This document shows, in pieces, positions 6,275 to 14,165 of a stretch of DNA of 22,429 nucleotides. Made by a program: the position numbers and the translations under genes. The notes below the pieces were generated by a model. It saw nothing but the letters and a program-made list of their open reading frames with translations, was not told the origin of the DNA and ran no database searches. Source of the stretch: DALYJJ01 sp031969915 (GTDB lineage Bacteria > Acidobacteriota > Terriglobia > Bryobacterales > Bryobacteraceae). Numbering within the stretch: position 1 is the stretch's first letter; each line of letters opens with the position of its first letter. The stretch spans positions 1 to 22,429 of the forward strand of contig DALYJJ010000103.1 of NCBI GenBank assembly GCA_031969915.1. Direction: 5' to 3'.

Positions 6275-7474
6275 TCACGAGACGCGCTCGCGCGCGACGA
6301 TCGCCGGACCCGGCAGCAGGATCTCGATCCCGTGGTGTTCGGTGTCGGACAGAAGCTCGATCTGATTCGCGCCCTGCCGCAGCCAGATCGGCGCCAGCGG
6401 CAGCACGCGGTACAGGACGTCGTGCCGGCCGCGGCCGGCCACTTCGAGCGGGCGGCCGTTCAGCTTGAAGTGATCCTTCGTGTTGCCGCGCCCGCCGTCC
6501 CACACCACGACGTGCAATTCGGCGCGCTCGATCTTGTACGGATCCCAGTCGATTTCAATGGTGGCGCGATGCCGCTTGCCGGCCCGCGACCAGAATGGCG
6601 CGGGAATGTCCTGCGCCCGATAGAGGCGCACCGGGCCGCCCGCCTGGAACTCCGCCGAGGGCGGCGTCTCGTAGACCAGTTGCGGCTGCCCGTGGAAGCG
6701 CAGATGGCCGCGTACCCGCATCCCCTCCTGCCGCGGCAGCATCGAGGTATCCCAGGACGAGCCGACGAAGGCCACCGGCTTCCGTTGTTTCGTGAAACCG
6801 TGCCAATCGCGGCCCTGCCCGTTGCCGTTCTCTTCGTAGCCTTCGTAAAAGCCCTGGAACTCCGCGGCGGCGATGGGGCCCGGGTCCGTGGCTCCCAATC
6901 GCACCTTCACCACCTCGCCGGCAGCCTCGGCCGTGACGGCGGCCTGGAATCCCGTGAGGCCGGCGTCCTCGGGCGCGATCTGCGTCCGGATGCAGGCATT
7001 ATCGACGATGAAGTGGCCCCAGAACGACATGCCCTGGTCGCAGGCGAACTGCACCGCGTTCCACCCAGGCACCAGGTCGCTGACCTTGAGCGGGATCGAC
7101 GGGTATTGATGCGTGCAGTGTTCGCGTTCCGTGCCCACGTCGGGAATCGCGTACGTGCTCCGGCCGTTGATGGTCACGCGCTTATTGCGGGTGCCGGGGT
7201 GGCCGCCCCAGAGTTCGCAGTACAACTCCGCGCCGCGGAGCTTGCGCAGATCTTCTTCCACTTTGATCTGCATCATGCCGCTGGAGCGCACTTCGGGCCG
7301 CCCTCCATACTCGCGGGACAGCGCGGCCTCAGGCGAGTTGACGCGGAAGCGCGCTTGCTGCTCGGGGCCCGGCTCGTACCACCACTCGCGCAGCAGCCGG
7401 CCTTCGGTGGGTGCGCCCTGGCTGAAGGCCGCCGGGGCCGCGAGCGCCGCCGCGACAAACTCGCGCCGCCTCAC
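6275..7474 (-). CDS. Secreted protein of unknown function
   Basis: A 399-residue protein I do not recognise. It opens with MRRREFVAAALAAPAAFSQ, a twin-arginine-like signal peptide probably cleaved near residue 19. The mature part is rich in beta-type sequence and aromatic residues (REWWYEPGPEQQARFRV; two similar 'W.G..N/D' stretches near 87-110 and 328-342), which suggests paired beta-sandwich modules, a guess without a family match. It starts with GTG overlapping the stop of the preceding serine hydrolase (GTGA), so it is translated by coupling as the last gene of a four-gene operon. The coupling suggests a role connected with the hydrolases. Confidence 0.7.
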   Translation of the reverse strand: MRRREFVAAALAAPAAFSQGAPTEGRLLREWWYEPGPEQQARFRVNSPEAALSREYGGRPEVRSSGMMQIKVEEDLRKLRGAELYCELWGGHPGTRNKRVTINGRSTYAIPDVGTEREHCTHQYPSIPLKVSDLVPGWNAVQFACDQGMSFWGHFIVDNACIRTQIAPEDAGLTGFQAAVTAEAAGEVVKVRLGATDPGPIAAAEFQGFYEGYEENGNGQGRDWHGFTKQRKPVAFVGSSWDTSMLPRQEGMRVRGHLRFHGQPQLVYETPPSAEFQAGGPVRLYRAQDIPAPFWSRAGKRHRATIEIDWDPYKIERAELHVVVWDGGRGNTKDHFKLNGRPLEVAGRGRHDVLYRVLPLAPIWLRQGANQIELLSDTEHHGIEILLPGPAIVARERVS

Positions 7475-8856
7475 TGCCGCGCGAGCGCGTGTAGCGACAG
7501 ACTCAGGTACTCCACTCGCCCTCCTTCGGCGCGGATCAGCATCGCTCGCTCCGCCGCGCCGGCGCCCGCCGGTGTGAAGCTGATCTCATCCCCTTCGTGG
7601 ACCGTCACAGGCATGGTCTGCGCATCGCGCCGGATCATCAGCCTGCCTCGATCGGCCAGGATCTCCATCTTCATCGTACCTTGCGCGTAGAGACCGGTAT
7701 AGAGAGGGAAGTCGCGTGGATGAACCGCACGGGCGCGCTTGCGTTTCTCCTTGGCGGGCTTGCCGAACGGCAGCAGCATCTCCAGCGCCGCATCGGCCGC
7801 TTTTCCCAGAATCGCGAAACTCCGGTTCGCCAGCACAATCACCGCCACGCGCTGTTCCGGCGCGAACGTGATCAACGAACCGTAGCCCGCGCGCACCCCG
7901 CCGTGGCTCGCGATCGTCACGCCCCGCTCCCTGGACCTGACCAGGCCATAGACGTAAACGGCATCGGAGCCCGCCAGCGGCATGCCCCGTTCCAGAAGCA
8001 TCGCGGGCAGCCGCGCGGGCAGCACCTGCCTGCCTTCCACCCGCCCCTCGTTCAGCATCGCCACTGCGAAACGCGACAGGTCGTCCAGGCTCGAAAAGAT
8101 TGACCCGGAGGGCCACGCCGCGGCGTTGTTGACGGCCGGGCGCACCACCTTCCACTCGCCGGGCTTCGGCGAATTGTGTCCCTGCGCCAGCGGATAGGTC
8201 ATGGCGAGCAAGGGCCGCAGCGTGGTCCGCGTCATGCCGACCGGCTCGAAAATCCGCTCGCGCAGAACCTCGGCGTATGGCTTGCCGGCCACGCGCTCGG
8301 CCAGGTATCCGGCCAGCCAGTAGCCCGGGTTTGAGTACGAGAACACCTTCCCCGGCGCGGTGAAGAACATCCCGTCGCTCCAGGCAAGAATGCTCCGGCC
8401 GAGCGCGGCTTCGTCGTCCGGTCCCGGCAGAGCGGGTTCGTCGCGGAGTCCCGCGGAGTTGGAGAGGAGCTGGTGCGCGGTGAGCGCGGCGAGCCGCGGC
8501 GGGAGCTCCGGGATGTGTTTGCCGGCCGGTTCGTCGAGCGAGAGCTTCCCCTCGATGGCCAGGCTCACCAGGGCCGCCGCGGTGAACATCTTGGTGGTGG
8601 AACCGAGCCGGAACAGCATGCCCGTGCCGAGCGTCTCGCCCGTTTCGACACTGGCCACGCCGAGAACTTTCGCGAAGATCGCCCGCTCGCCCTGGATCAC
8701 CGCCACCGCCGCGCCCGGCACGTTCTCCGCGGTCATCTCCTGGCGGACGGCCTTCTCCAACGCGGCCGGGTCGAGGACCCGCGCGGGCGAGGAGAGCGTC
8801 TGCGCCGCCGCGATCGCAGTGACCGCCCCCGCGGCTAACGCCAGCCGCTTCCTCAC
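7471..8856 (-). CDS. Secreted serine hydrolase, beta-lactamase/D-aminopeptidase type (second copy)
   Basis: A 461-residue class C-like serine hydrolase (Beta-lactamase Pfam family). The signal peptide spans residues 1-18. Catalytic motifs: SxxK as S86-T-T-K89 (RLGSTTKMFTAA), YxN as Y174-S-N176 (FSYSNPGYWLAGYL), and HGG at 318-320 (SHGGVRAGYGS) in place of KTG, as in penicillin-binding-protein-like esterases and D-peptidases. A C-terminal domain of about 90 residues (from DFPLYTGLYAQG) looks like the small beta-barrel found in such enzymes. It is a paralogue of the gene just upstream, with near-identical blocks throughout. Start GTG overlaps the upstream stop (GTGA). Substrate (D-amino peptide, ester or beta-lactam) unknown. 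Confidence 0.88.
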   Translation of the reverse strand: MRKRLALAAGAVTAIAAAQTLSSPARVLDPAALEKAVRQEMTAENVPGAAVAVIQGERAIFAKVLGVASVETGETLGTGMLFRLGSTTKMFTAAALVSLAIEGKLSLDEPAGKHIPELPPRLAALTAHQLLSNSAGLRDEPALPGPDDEAALGRSILAWSDGMFFTAPGKVFSYSNPGYWLAGYLAERVAGKPYAEVLRERIFEPVGMTRTTLRPLLAMTYPLAQGHNSPKPGEWKVVRPAVNNAAAWPSGSIFSSLDDLSRFAVAMLNEGRVEGRQVLPARLPAMLLERGMPLAGSDAVYVYGLVRSRERGVTIASHGGVRAGYGSLITFAPEQRVAVIVLANRSFAILGKAADAALEMLLPFGKPAKEKRKRARAVHPRDFPLYTGLYAQGTMKMEILADRGRLMIRRDAQTMPVTVHEGDEISFTPAGAGAAERAMLIRAEGGRVEYLSLSLHALARQ

Positions 8857-10208
8857 TGGCGAGCCATGGCCCGCATCGCCGAAGTCAGGAATTCCACCCG
8901 CCCGCCCTCGCCGCGAACCAGGTTCATCAGGTCCGTTCGGTTCGTGCCCGGCGCGGGAAAGCTCATCTTGTCTCCTTCGTGCAGCGTGAGCGGCGATGTG
9001 CGCGCCCCCGCCTTCAGCACCAGCCGGCCCTCCTCGACGGCGATCTCCACCTTGCGGGCGCCATGCGCGAACGCGCCCGTGTACAGGGGGAAGTCCTTCT
9101 CCGGGATGGCCACGGCCGGCTTGAGGCCCGCCGGTTCGGCCGGCCGCAGGGGAAGAACCATCTCCAACGCCGCCGCCGCGGTGCGGTCGAGCGAGGCCGC
9201 GCTCCGGTTGGCAAGTACGATCACGGCCGCCCGTTTCTCCGGCGCCATGCGCACGATCGAGCCGTAGCCGGCGCGCGCTCCGCCGTGTTGCGCGAAGCGT
9301 TGGCCGCGCAATTCTTCGAGGATCAGCCCGTAGGCGTAGGAGTTCGAAGATCCCGGGATGGGCACGGCGCGCTTCATCAGGAGTGCGGGCAACTCCGCGG
9401 GCAACGCCTGCTTGCCGTCGACGCGGCCCTGGTCCATCAGGGCGATCGCGAAGCGCGCGAGCTCCTCCGCGCTGGAATAGACGGACCCGGAAGGGAACGT
9501 CCCCGCGTGATTAGCGGCCGGCCTGCCGATCACCGGCACGCCGTCGCGCACGTCATGGCCCTGCGCCAGCGGATAGGTCATCGCCATCAGCGGACGGAGC
9601 GTGGACCGGCGCATCCCGAGCGGCTGAAAGATCCGCTCGTTGACCACGTCCGCGTAACGCTTGCCGGCGGCGCTTTCGGCCAGGTAGCCGGCCAGCCAGT
9701 ACCCTGGGTTCGAATAGGACATCACTTTGCCGGGTGCCGCGAACAGATAATCGTCCGGCCATGCCAGGATGCCCTTGCCCAGGGCATCCTCGTCGTCAGG
9801 ACCGAACATCGGCGCCTCATCGCGAATCCCCGCGGTGTGCGTGAGCAGTTGGTGGGCGGTCAGACCGGCGATTCGCGCCGGCAACCCGGGGATTCGTTTT
9901 CCGATCGGTTCGTCGAGTGAGAGCTTTCCCTCCAACGCCAGACTCACCACCGCGGCGGCGGTGAACATCTTGGTGGTGGAACCGAGCCGGAACAGCGTGT
10001 CCCGCGTCACGGCCTGCCCGGTTTCGATGTTCGCCACGCCCACGCCGCCGGCGTAGAGAAGCTTGCCGTCCTGAACCAGAGCGATCGCCGCTCCCGGCAC
10101 CTTGGCGGCGGTCAGTTCCGCGCGCGCCGTCTTTTCCAACGCCTCCGCGTCGAACGTCTGTGCGGCGGCGCCCAGCGCCAGTGCCATCAATCCCGCGAAC
10201 ACTCGCAT
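8853..10208 (-). CDS. Secreted serine hydrolase, beta-lactamase/D-aminopeptidase type (first copy)
   Basis: A 451-residue paralogue of its downstream neighbour. Signal peptide residues 1-17 (MRVFAGLMALALGAAAQ). Motifs: S77-T-T-K80, Y165-S-N167 and H308-G-G310, in the same sequence settings as the second copy (LFRLGSTTKMFTAA; SYSNPGYWLAGYLAE; HGGARAGYGS), so both appear catalytically intact. I prefer the ATG at 10208: AGGAG lies 7-8 nt upstream, and the ATG shares one base with the preceding stop (TGATG). An in-frame TTG one codon earlier is less likely. Both copies end in ARQ followed by the same CAGTGAGG junction into the next gene. Confidence 0.88.
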   Translation of the reverse strand: MRVFAGLMALALGAAAQTFDAEALEKTARAELTAAKVPGAAIALVQDGKLLYAGGVGVANIETGQAVTRDTLFRLGSTTKMFTAAAVVSLALEGKLSLDEPIGKRIPGLPARIAGLTAHQLLTHTAGIRDEAPMFGPDDEDALGKGILAWPDDYLFAAPGKVMSYSNPGYWLAGYLAESAAGKRYADVVNERIFQPLGMRRSTLRPLMAMTYPLAQGHDVRDGVPVIGRPAANHAGTFPSGSVYSSAEELARFAIALMDQGRVDGKQALPAELPALLMKRAVPIPGSSNSYAYGLILEELRGQRFAQHGGARAGYGSIVRMAPEKRAAVIVLANRSAASLDRTAAAALEMVLPLRPAEPAGLKPAVAIPEKDFPLYTGAFAHGARKVEIAVEEGRLVLKAGARTSPLTLHEGDKMSFPAPGTNRTDLMNLVRGEGGRVEFLTSAMRAMARQ

Positions 10209-11380
10209 CAATTGGCTCCTGCGGCCTTCTGTAGTGACGCAATCCGGGGCGCCCGGCTCTTCGGGCTATCCAGGCTGAAGGACCGGAAGTCGCCCAACTG
10301 GGACTGGATGAACTCTTCGGTGCGGCGCATCGCCTGCGTCAGGGCCTGATTCGGTTTGACGAACAAAGAGGCGACAATTGAACCGTTACTTGTGTCAAAT
10401 TCCCAGAGGCCCACCAGCCGGCCCCGGTCGAAGATGGGATGGCTCTGGAGTTCGGAGAGACCGGAGGCGAAGAGCGCGCGGTCGCGGTCGGCCGGGTCCA
10501 CCAGGTCGGAGAGATCGCGACGGAGGAGGACCAGCGCGTCCAGGTTGCCGAGCAGCGCGTAGCGGTGCTCCCGGGAGGGCCGCAGGGTGCCCCAGGCTTC
10601 CAGGTCCTCGGGCAGCAGCAGGTGATCGGAAGCTTCTCCGATCGGCTGGAGGCGCAACGGTTCCACGGCCGCCTTCGCGGCCTTCACGCCGAGGCCGGCA
10701 AAGCCCTGGAACGAAGCGAGAGTGGCCGGGCCAATCCAGCGAAAGTAGCGGCGCGCAAGTTCGGTATTCACCTCCTCCGCGGAGAGCCGGCACCGGTCCA
10801 GCGGATTGGGCCGCCACAGGGCGTACTTGTACCGTTGCTGATCGAGCCGGCCGTTGGCGGAGAGACGGCGGATCTCGCCGATCGATTGCAGACGCCCCAA
10901 CGCGACGGGAAGCGTGGTGGCGACGCCCTTCTTCTGCCCCTCCGGCCCAAGATTGCGGCAGGCGCCTCCCACCGCCTCGCGCAACCGCTCGGGCTCCAGC
11001 GGGCCTTTGGCGAGCGCAAGAATGAGGGCGTCGGACAGGCGTTCGATCTCGGCGTCCTTCACGCCGAGTGTGCGCGCCGTCTTCATCTCCGCGCCGGCAA
11101 ACGCCTGCCCGGCCTTCAGGCCGAGCGCGAAGTCGCCCTCGGGCAGGACGTACGTGCAGCCGCGGGCACTGGGAAGTTCATGAATGGCCGCCGCGGCCGC
11201 CGCCTCGTCCATCGCTTCCCGCGGCGTGCCGGCGCGCGCGAACGCGGTGAGATACGGCCCGGCGCCGCCCACGCTGCGCGCCCACCCGGATCGCGCCAGC
11301 ACCTCCGCCGGCGCCCTGGCGGCAAGGCTGCCGTCAAGCCCCTGGCGGCTCCACCACCAGGCGCGCAGCTTCTCTTGCAT
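10208..11380 (-). CDS. Winged-helix DNA-binding protein (HTH_42 / YcaQ-AlkZ-like)
   Basis: About 390 residues. The layout matches the HTH_42 (PF06224) superfamily: an N-terminal LRAWWWSRQGLDG helix, a HELPSARGCTYVLPEGDFALGL segment where the family has 'rgtlhlvp..d', an aromatic turn RRYFRWIGPATLASFQGFAGL ('YL..yGP.t..df..W'), and the C-terminal FDRGRLVGLWEFD ('l.dG...g.W'). Related YcaQ and AlkZ enzymes are DNA glycosylases using a QxQ or QxD motif near residue 37; here that position reads ARSVGG, so glycosylase activity is doubtful. Two in-frame starts are possible, ATG 11380 (chosen) or ATG 11398, created by an 18-nt tandem repeat. First gene of the operon; it may regulate or merely accompany the hydrolases. 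Confidence 0.75.
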   Translation of the reverse strand: MQEKLRAWWWSRQGLDGSLAARAPAEVLARSGWARSVGGAGPYLTAFARAGTPREAMDEAAAAAAIHELPSARGCTYVLPEGDFALGLKAGQAFAGAEMKTARTLGVKDAEIERLSDALILALAKGPLEPERLREAVGGACRNLGPEGQKKGVATTLPVALGRLQSIGEIRRLSANGRLDQQRYKYALWRPNPLDRCRLSAEEVNTELARRYFRWIGPATLASFQGFAGLGVKAAKAAVEPLRLQPIGEASDHLLLPEDLEAWGTLRPSREHRYALLGNLDALVLLRRDLSDLVDPADRDRALFASGLSELQSHPIFDRGRLVGLWEFDTSNGSIVASLFVKPNQALTQAMRRTEEFIQSQLGDFRSFSLDSPKSRAPRIASLQKAAGAN

Positions 11381-11409
11381 TCCGCCTACGGCTTGCATTC
11401 CACCTACGA
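11374..11409. repeat. 18-nt tandem duplication covering the start of the winged-helix gene
   Basis: Units 11374-11391 and 11392-11409 match at 16 of 18 positions. Each contains an ATG (minus strand) preceded by TAGGYGGA, so the duplication copies the translation start and adds six codons in frame. It also fills most of the 43-nt gap to the divergent DUF1080 gene, where ACGATACGAT (11406-11415) is a further short direct repeat and offers TACGAT as a possible -10 box. Confidence 0.75.
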
Positions 11410-11423
11410 TACGATAGGCCGTG

Positions 11424-12650
11424 ATGCGACGTGTTTCCGTTCTTTTTCTCCTCTGCGCGGTCTGCGCTTTGGCCCAACTGCCCGCCAAGCTCGCGGGCGA
11501 CGNNNNNNNNNNGAACCTCGAGCTCGCGCGCATCTTCGCGCGGAGCGAGCCGGACGTCCGCGCGTACTACAACGTGCGCGACGGCGAGACGATGTTCGGG
11601 TGGACGCCGGAAGGCAAAGCCCAATGGCAGGTGAAAGAGGGAGCCCTCCGCCCGATTGAGGAAAGCGACACGGGCTGGCTCCGGCACAACGCACGCTTTG
11701 CGGACTTCACGTTGTTCGTCGAGTTCCGCGTTCCCAAGGCGGACACCAACAGTGGCCTGTTTCTGCGCTCGGCGCGCGAGGGCGCGCCTGAGGCCACCGG
11801 CTATGAGCTCCAGATCTGGGACCAGCGGCCCACCTACAAGACGGGCAGCCTGGTAAATCACATTGAGGCTAAGAAGTCGACCTTGAAGGTGAACTACTGG
11901 CACACCTACGAAGTCACCATGCTCGGTGACCGCTTCACGGTGAAGCTGGATGGAAAGACGGTGCTCGACGGGCGCGACGCGAAGAGCCGCGCCGGCTACA
12001 TCGGCCTCCAATACAACAAAGGGTTCCCCTGCGAGTTCCGCAACATCCGCGTCCGGCCTCTCGGGCTGGAGCCGATCTTCAACGGCAAAGACCTCACCGG
12101 CTGGCGCGAAGTCAAAGCCGAGAATCCGAAGGCGCCCCCGGAGTGGAGCGCGAAGAACGGCATGCTCAACGTCGTCAAGGGCGCGGGGCAACTGGAGACC
12201 GAGAAGACCTGGGCGAATTTCATCTTCCAACTCGACGTCCGGCCCAACTCCGACGACCCGAAGCGGCACCCCAACAGCGGCGTGTTCTTGCGCGGCATGC
12301 CGGGGAGCTTCTGGTCGGGGTACGAATCGCAGATCCGCAATGAACACGCCGAAGGCGATCCCACCAAGGCGGTCGACTTCGGCACCGGCGGCATCTACCG
12401 CTACCAGCCGGCCCGCAGGATCGTGGCGAAGGACAACGAGTTTTTCACCAAGACGATCCTCGCCGACGGACGGCGCCTGATGGTCTGGGTGAATGGCTAC
12501 CTGGTGAGCGATTGGGCGGACCCGAATCCGGAAGGCACGAATGTGCGACGCAAGGAGGCGGTGCTCGCCCCTGGGCCCATCAGTCTGCAGGCTCACGATC
12601 CGACGACCAATCTCGATTTCAAGAATTTGAAAGTGGCGGCCCTGCCGTAA
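11424..12650 (+). CDS. Secreted two-domain DUF1080 (3-keto-disaccharide hydrolase fold) protein
   Basis: About 408 residues with an unresolved 10-N gap near residues 27-30. A signal peptide (MRRVSVLFLLCAVCALAQ) precedes two DUF1080 domains of jelly-roll, LamG-like fold. Domain 1 runs from DGETMFGWTPEGKAQWQV to about FRNIRVRPLG and holds the family block TNSGLFLRSAREG...GYELQIWD; domain 2 begins EPIFNGKDLTGW and holds NSGVFLRGMPG...YESQIRNE. Members are exported carbohydrate-active or carbohydrate-binding proteins; some hydrolyse 3-keto-glycosides. The ATG at 11424 is preferred to the adjacent GTG at 11421. Whether the true gap keeps the frame is unknown. Confidence 0.82.
   Translation: MRRVSVLFLLCAVCALAQLPAKLAGDXXXXNLELARIFARSEPDVRAYYNVRDGETMFGWTPEGKAQWQVKEGALRPIEESDTGWLRHNARFADFTLFVEFRVPKADTNSGLFLRSAREGAPEATGYELQIWDQRPTYKTGSLVNHIEAKKSTLKVNYWHTYEVTMLGDRFTVKLDGKTVLDGRDAKSRAGYIGLQYNKGFPCEFRNIRVRPLGLEPIFNGKDLTGWREVKAENPKAPPEWSAKNGMLNVVKGAGQLETEKTWANFIFQLDVRPNSDDPKRHPNSGVFLRGMPGSFWSGYESQIRNEHAEGDPTKAVDFGTGGIYRYQPARRIVAKDNEFFTKTILADGRRLMVWVNGYLVSDWADPNPEGTNVRRKEAVLAPGPISLQAHDPTTNLDFKNLKVAALP
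11503..11512. other. Assembly gap (10 N)
   Basis: Ten undetermined bases lie just after the signal peptide region of the DUF1080 gene. The real gap size is not known; ten N is a common scaffolding placeholder. The reading frame stays open across it as drawn, which may be chance. Confidence 0.98.
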
Positions 12651-12731
12651 GGCGGCGCATTCGCCCGAGGTCCGCGCTTCCCGGATCGCAACCTTCCGCC
12701 GCGGGCGGTGTTAGGAAGGAGAGGGCACACT

Positions 12732-14153
12732 ATGTCTCGAACGGTGCTGGTTCTTCTCGTCGCCACGGGACTCCTGGCGGGGGCGCCTAAGCCGCGGCAG
12801 ATCTCCAGGGAGCGGCAGATCGGCCACGCGCTCAGCCGTTTGACCTGGGGCCCACGGCCCGGCGACGCGGCCCAGGTGAAAAAGCAGGGTCTCAAGAAGT
12901 GGATCGAGGCGCAGCTCAGCCCGGGACGGATCGAAGAGAGCCCGGAGTTGACAGCCCGGCTGGAGAAACTCACCGCGCTCAAGCTCACCACCGCCGAGGG
13001 CTTCGACCTGTTCCGCGGCCGCAAGCAGGACGCCATCCGGCCCGTGGTCCAGCAGACCATTGAGGCGAAGGTCCTGCGCGCGGTCTACAGCAGCCGGCAG
13101 TTAGAGGACGTGCTCGCCGACTTCTGGTTCAACCACTTCAACGTGTTCATCCAGAAGGGTCAGGACCGCGTGTACGTGGCCTCCTACGAGCGCGACGCCA
13201 TCCGGCCCTTCGTGCTGGGGCGATTCCGCGACCTCCTCGGGGCGGCCGCCGCGCATCCGGCGATGTTGTTCTACCTCGACAACTGGCAATCCATGGGGGA
13301 GGACTCGCTGCTCACGCGCCTGGCCGGGCGGCGCGGCCAGAAAGGCCCGGCGCGCGGGCTGAATGAAAACTACGGGCGCGAATTGCTGGAACTGCACACG
13401 CTCGGCGTGGACGGCGGCTACACCCAGCGCGACGTGACCGATGCCGCGCGCTGTTTCACCGGCTGGACGATCCGGCAGGGTAAGTTCTTCTTCGCGCCCG
13501 GTATGCACGACACTGGCGAGAAGGTCGTCCTGGGCGTGAAGATCCCGGCCGGCGGCGGCATCGAGGACGGCGAGAAAGTGCTGGATATCGTGGCCGCGCA
13601 CCCATCGACGGCCAAGCACGTCGCGCGGCGGCTGGCGCAACGCTTCGTGGCCGACGATCCGCCGCCGGCGCTGGTCGACACCATGGCCGCCACGTTCACC
13701 AGGTCCGGCGGAGATCTGCGCGAACTCATGCGCGCCATGCTCAAGTCGAAGGAGTTCTGGGCGGAGGATGTGTACCGCGCGAAGATGAAATCGCCGTTCG
13801 AACTGGTGGTGAGCGCGGCGCGCGCGGGCCAGGTGGAGTTGACCAATCCGCTCGCTCTGGCGGTGGGCGCGGAACGGCTGGGACAACCGCTCTACCGTAA
13901 GATGGAGCCCACCGGCTATTCCAATCACAGCGAGGAATGGCAGAACACCGCAAGCATGCTGGGCCGCATGAACCTGGCGGCGGCGCTGGCGCAGAACCGC
14001 GTGCCGGGCTTGCAACTGAGCTGGCCGGCGAAGGCGGAGACGCTCCTGGCGCACGATCCGTCGCCGCCCTTGCGCAAGGCGCTGGCGGAAGCGGCCACGC
14101 CGGAGGCGGCCGTGGCGGCCGTGCTGGGCTCGCCCGATTTCCAGAGGCGGTAG
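12732..14153 (+). CDS. DUF1800 secreted protein
   Basis: A 473-residue DUF1800 protein. After a signal peptide (about residues 1-17) come the family blocks GHALSRLTWGPRPGD (31-45), DFWFNHFNVF (130-139) and NENYGRELLELHTLGVDGGYTQRDVTDAARCFTGW (211-245), then GEKVLDIVAAHPSTAKHVARRL and a C-terminal SPDF-like end. Biochemical function is unknown; genes of this family are regularly followed by DUF1501 genes in Acidobacteriota, Planctomycetota and others, as here. I chose the ATG at 12732 because AAGGAG at 12717-12722 is 9 nt upstream, rather than the upstream ATG/GTG-type start that would bury this site inside the coding region. Confidence 0.88.
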   Translation: MSRTVLVLLVATGLLAGAPKPRQISRERQIGHALSRLTWGPRPGDAAQVKKQGLKKWIEAQLSPGRIEESPELTARLEKLTALKLTTAEGFDLFRGRKQDAIRPVVQQTIEAKVLRAVYSSRQLEDVLADFWFNHFNVFIQKGQDRVYVASYERDAIRPFVLGRFRDLLGAAAAHPAMLFYLDNWQSMGEDSLLTRLAGRRGQKGPARGLNENYGRELLELHTLGVDGGYTQRDVTDAARCFTGWTIRQGKFFFAPGMHDTGEKVVLGVKIPAGGGIEDGEKVLDIVAAHPSTAKHVARRLAQRFVADDPPPALVDTMAATFTRSGGDLRELMRAMLKSKEFWAEDVYRAKMKSPFELVVSAARAGQVELTNPLALAVGAERLGQPLYRKMEPTGYSNHSEEWQNTASMLGRMNLAAALAQNRVPGLQLSWPAKAETLLAHDPSPPLRKALAEAATPEAAVAAVLGSPDFQRR

Positions 14154-14165
14154 GAGGATCAACCG

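Noticed and set aside
12694..12708. CCGCC/GGCGG hairpin between DUF1080 and DUF1800 as a terminator
   Set aside because: The stem is five bp with a 3-nt loop and no T-run; genes on both sides probably share a transcript.
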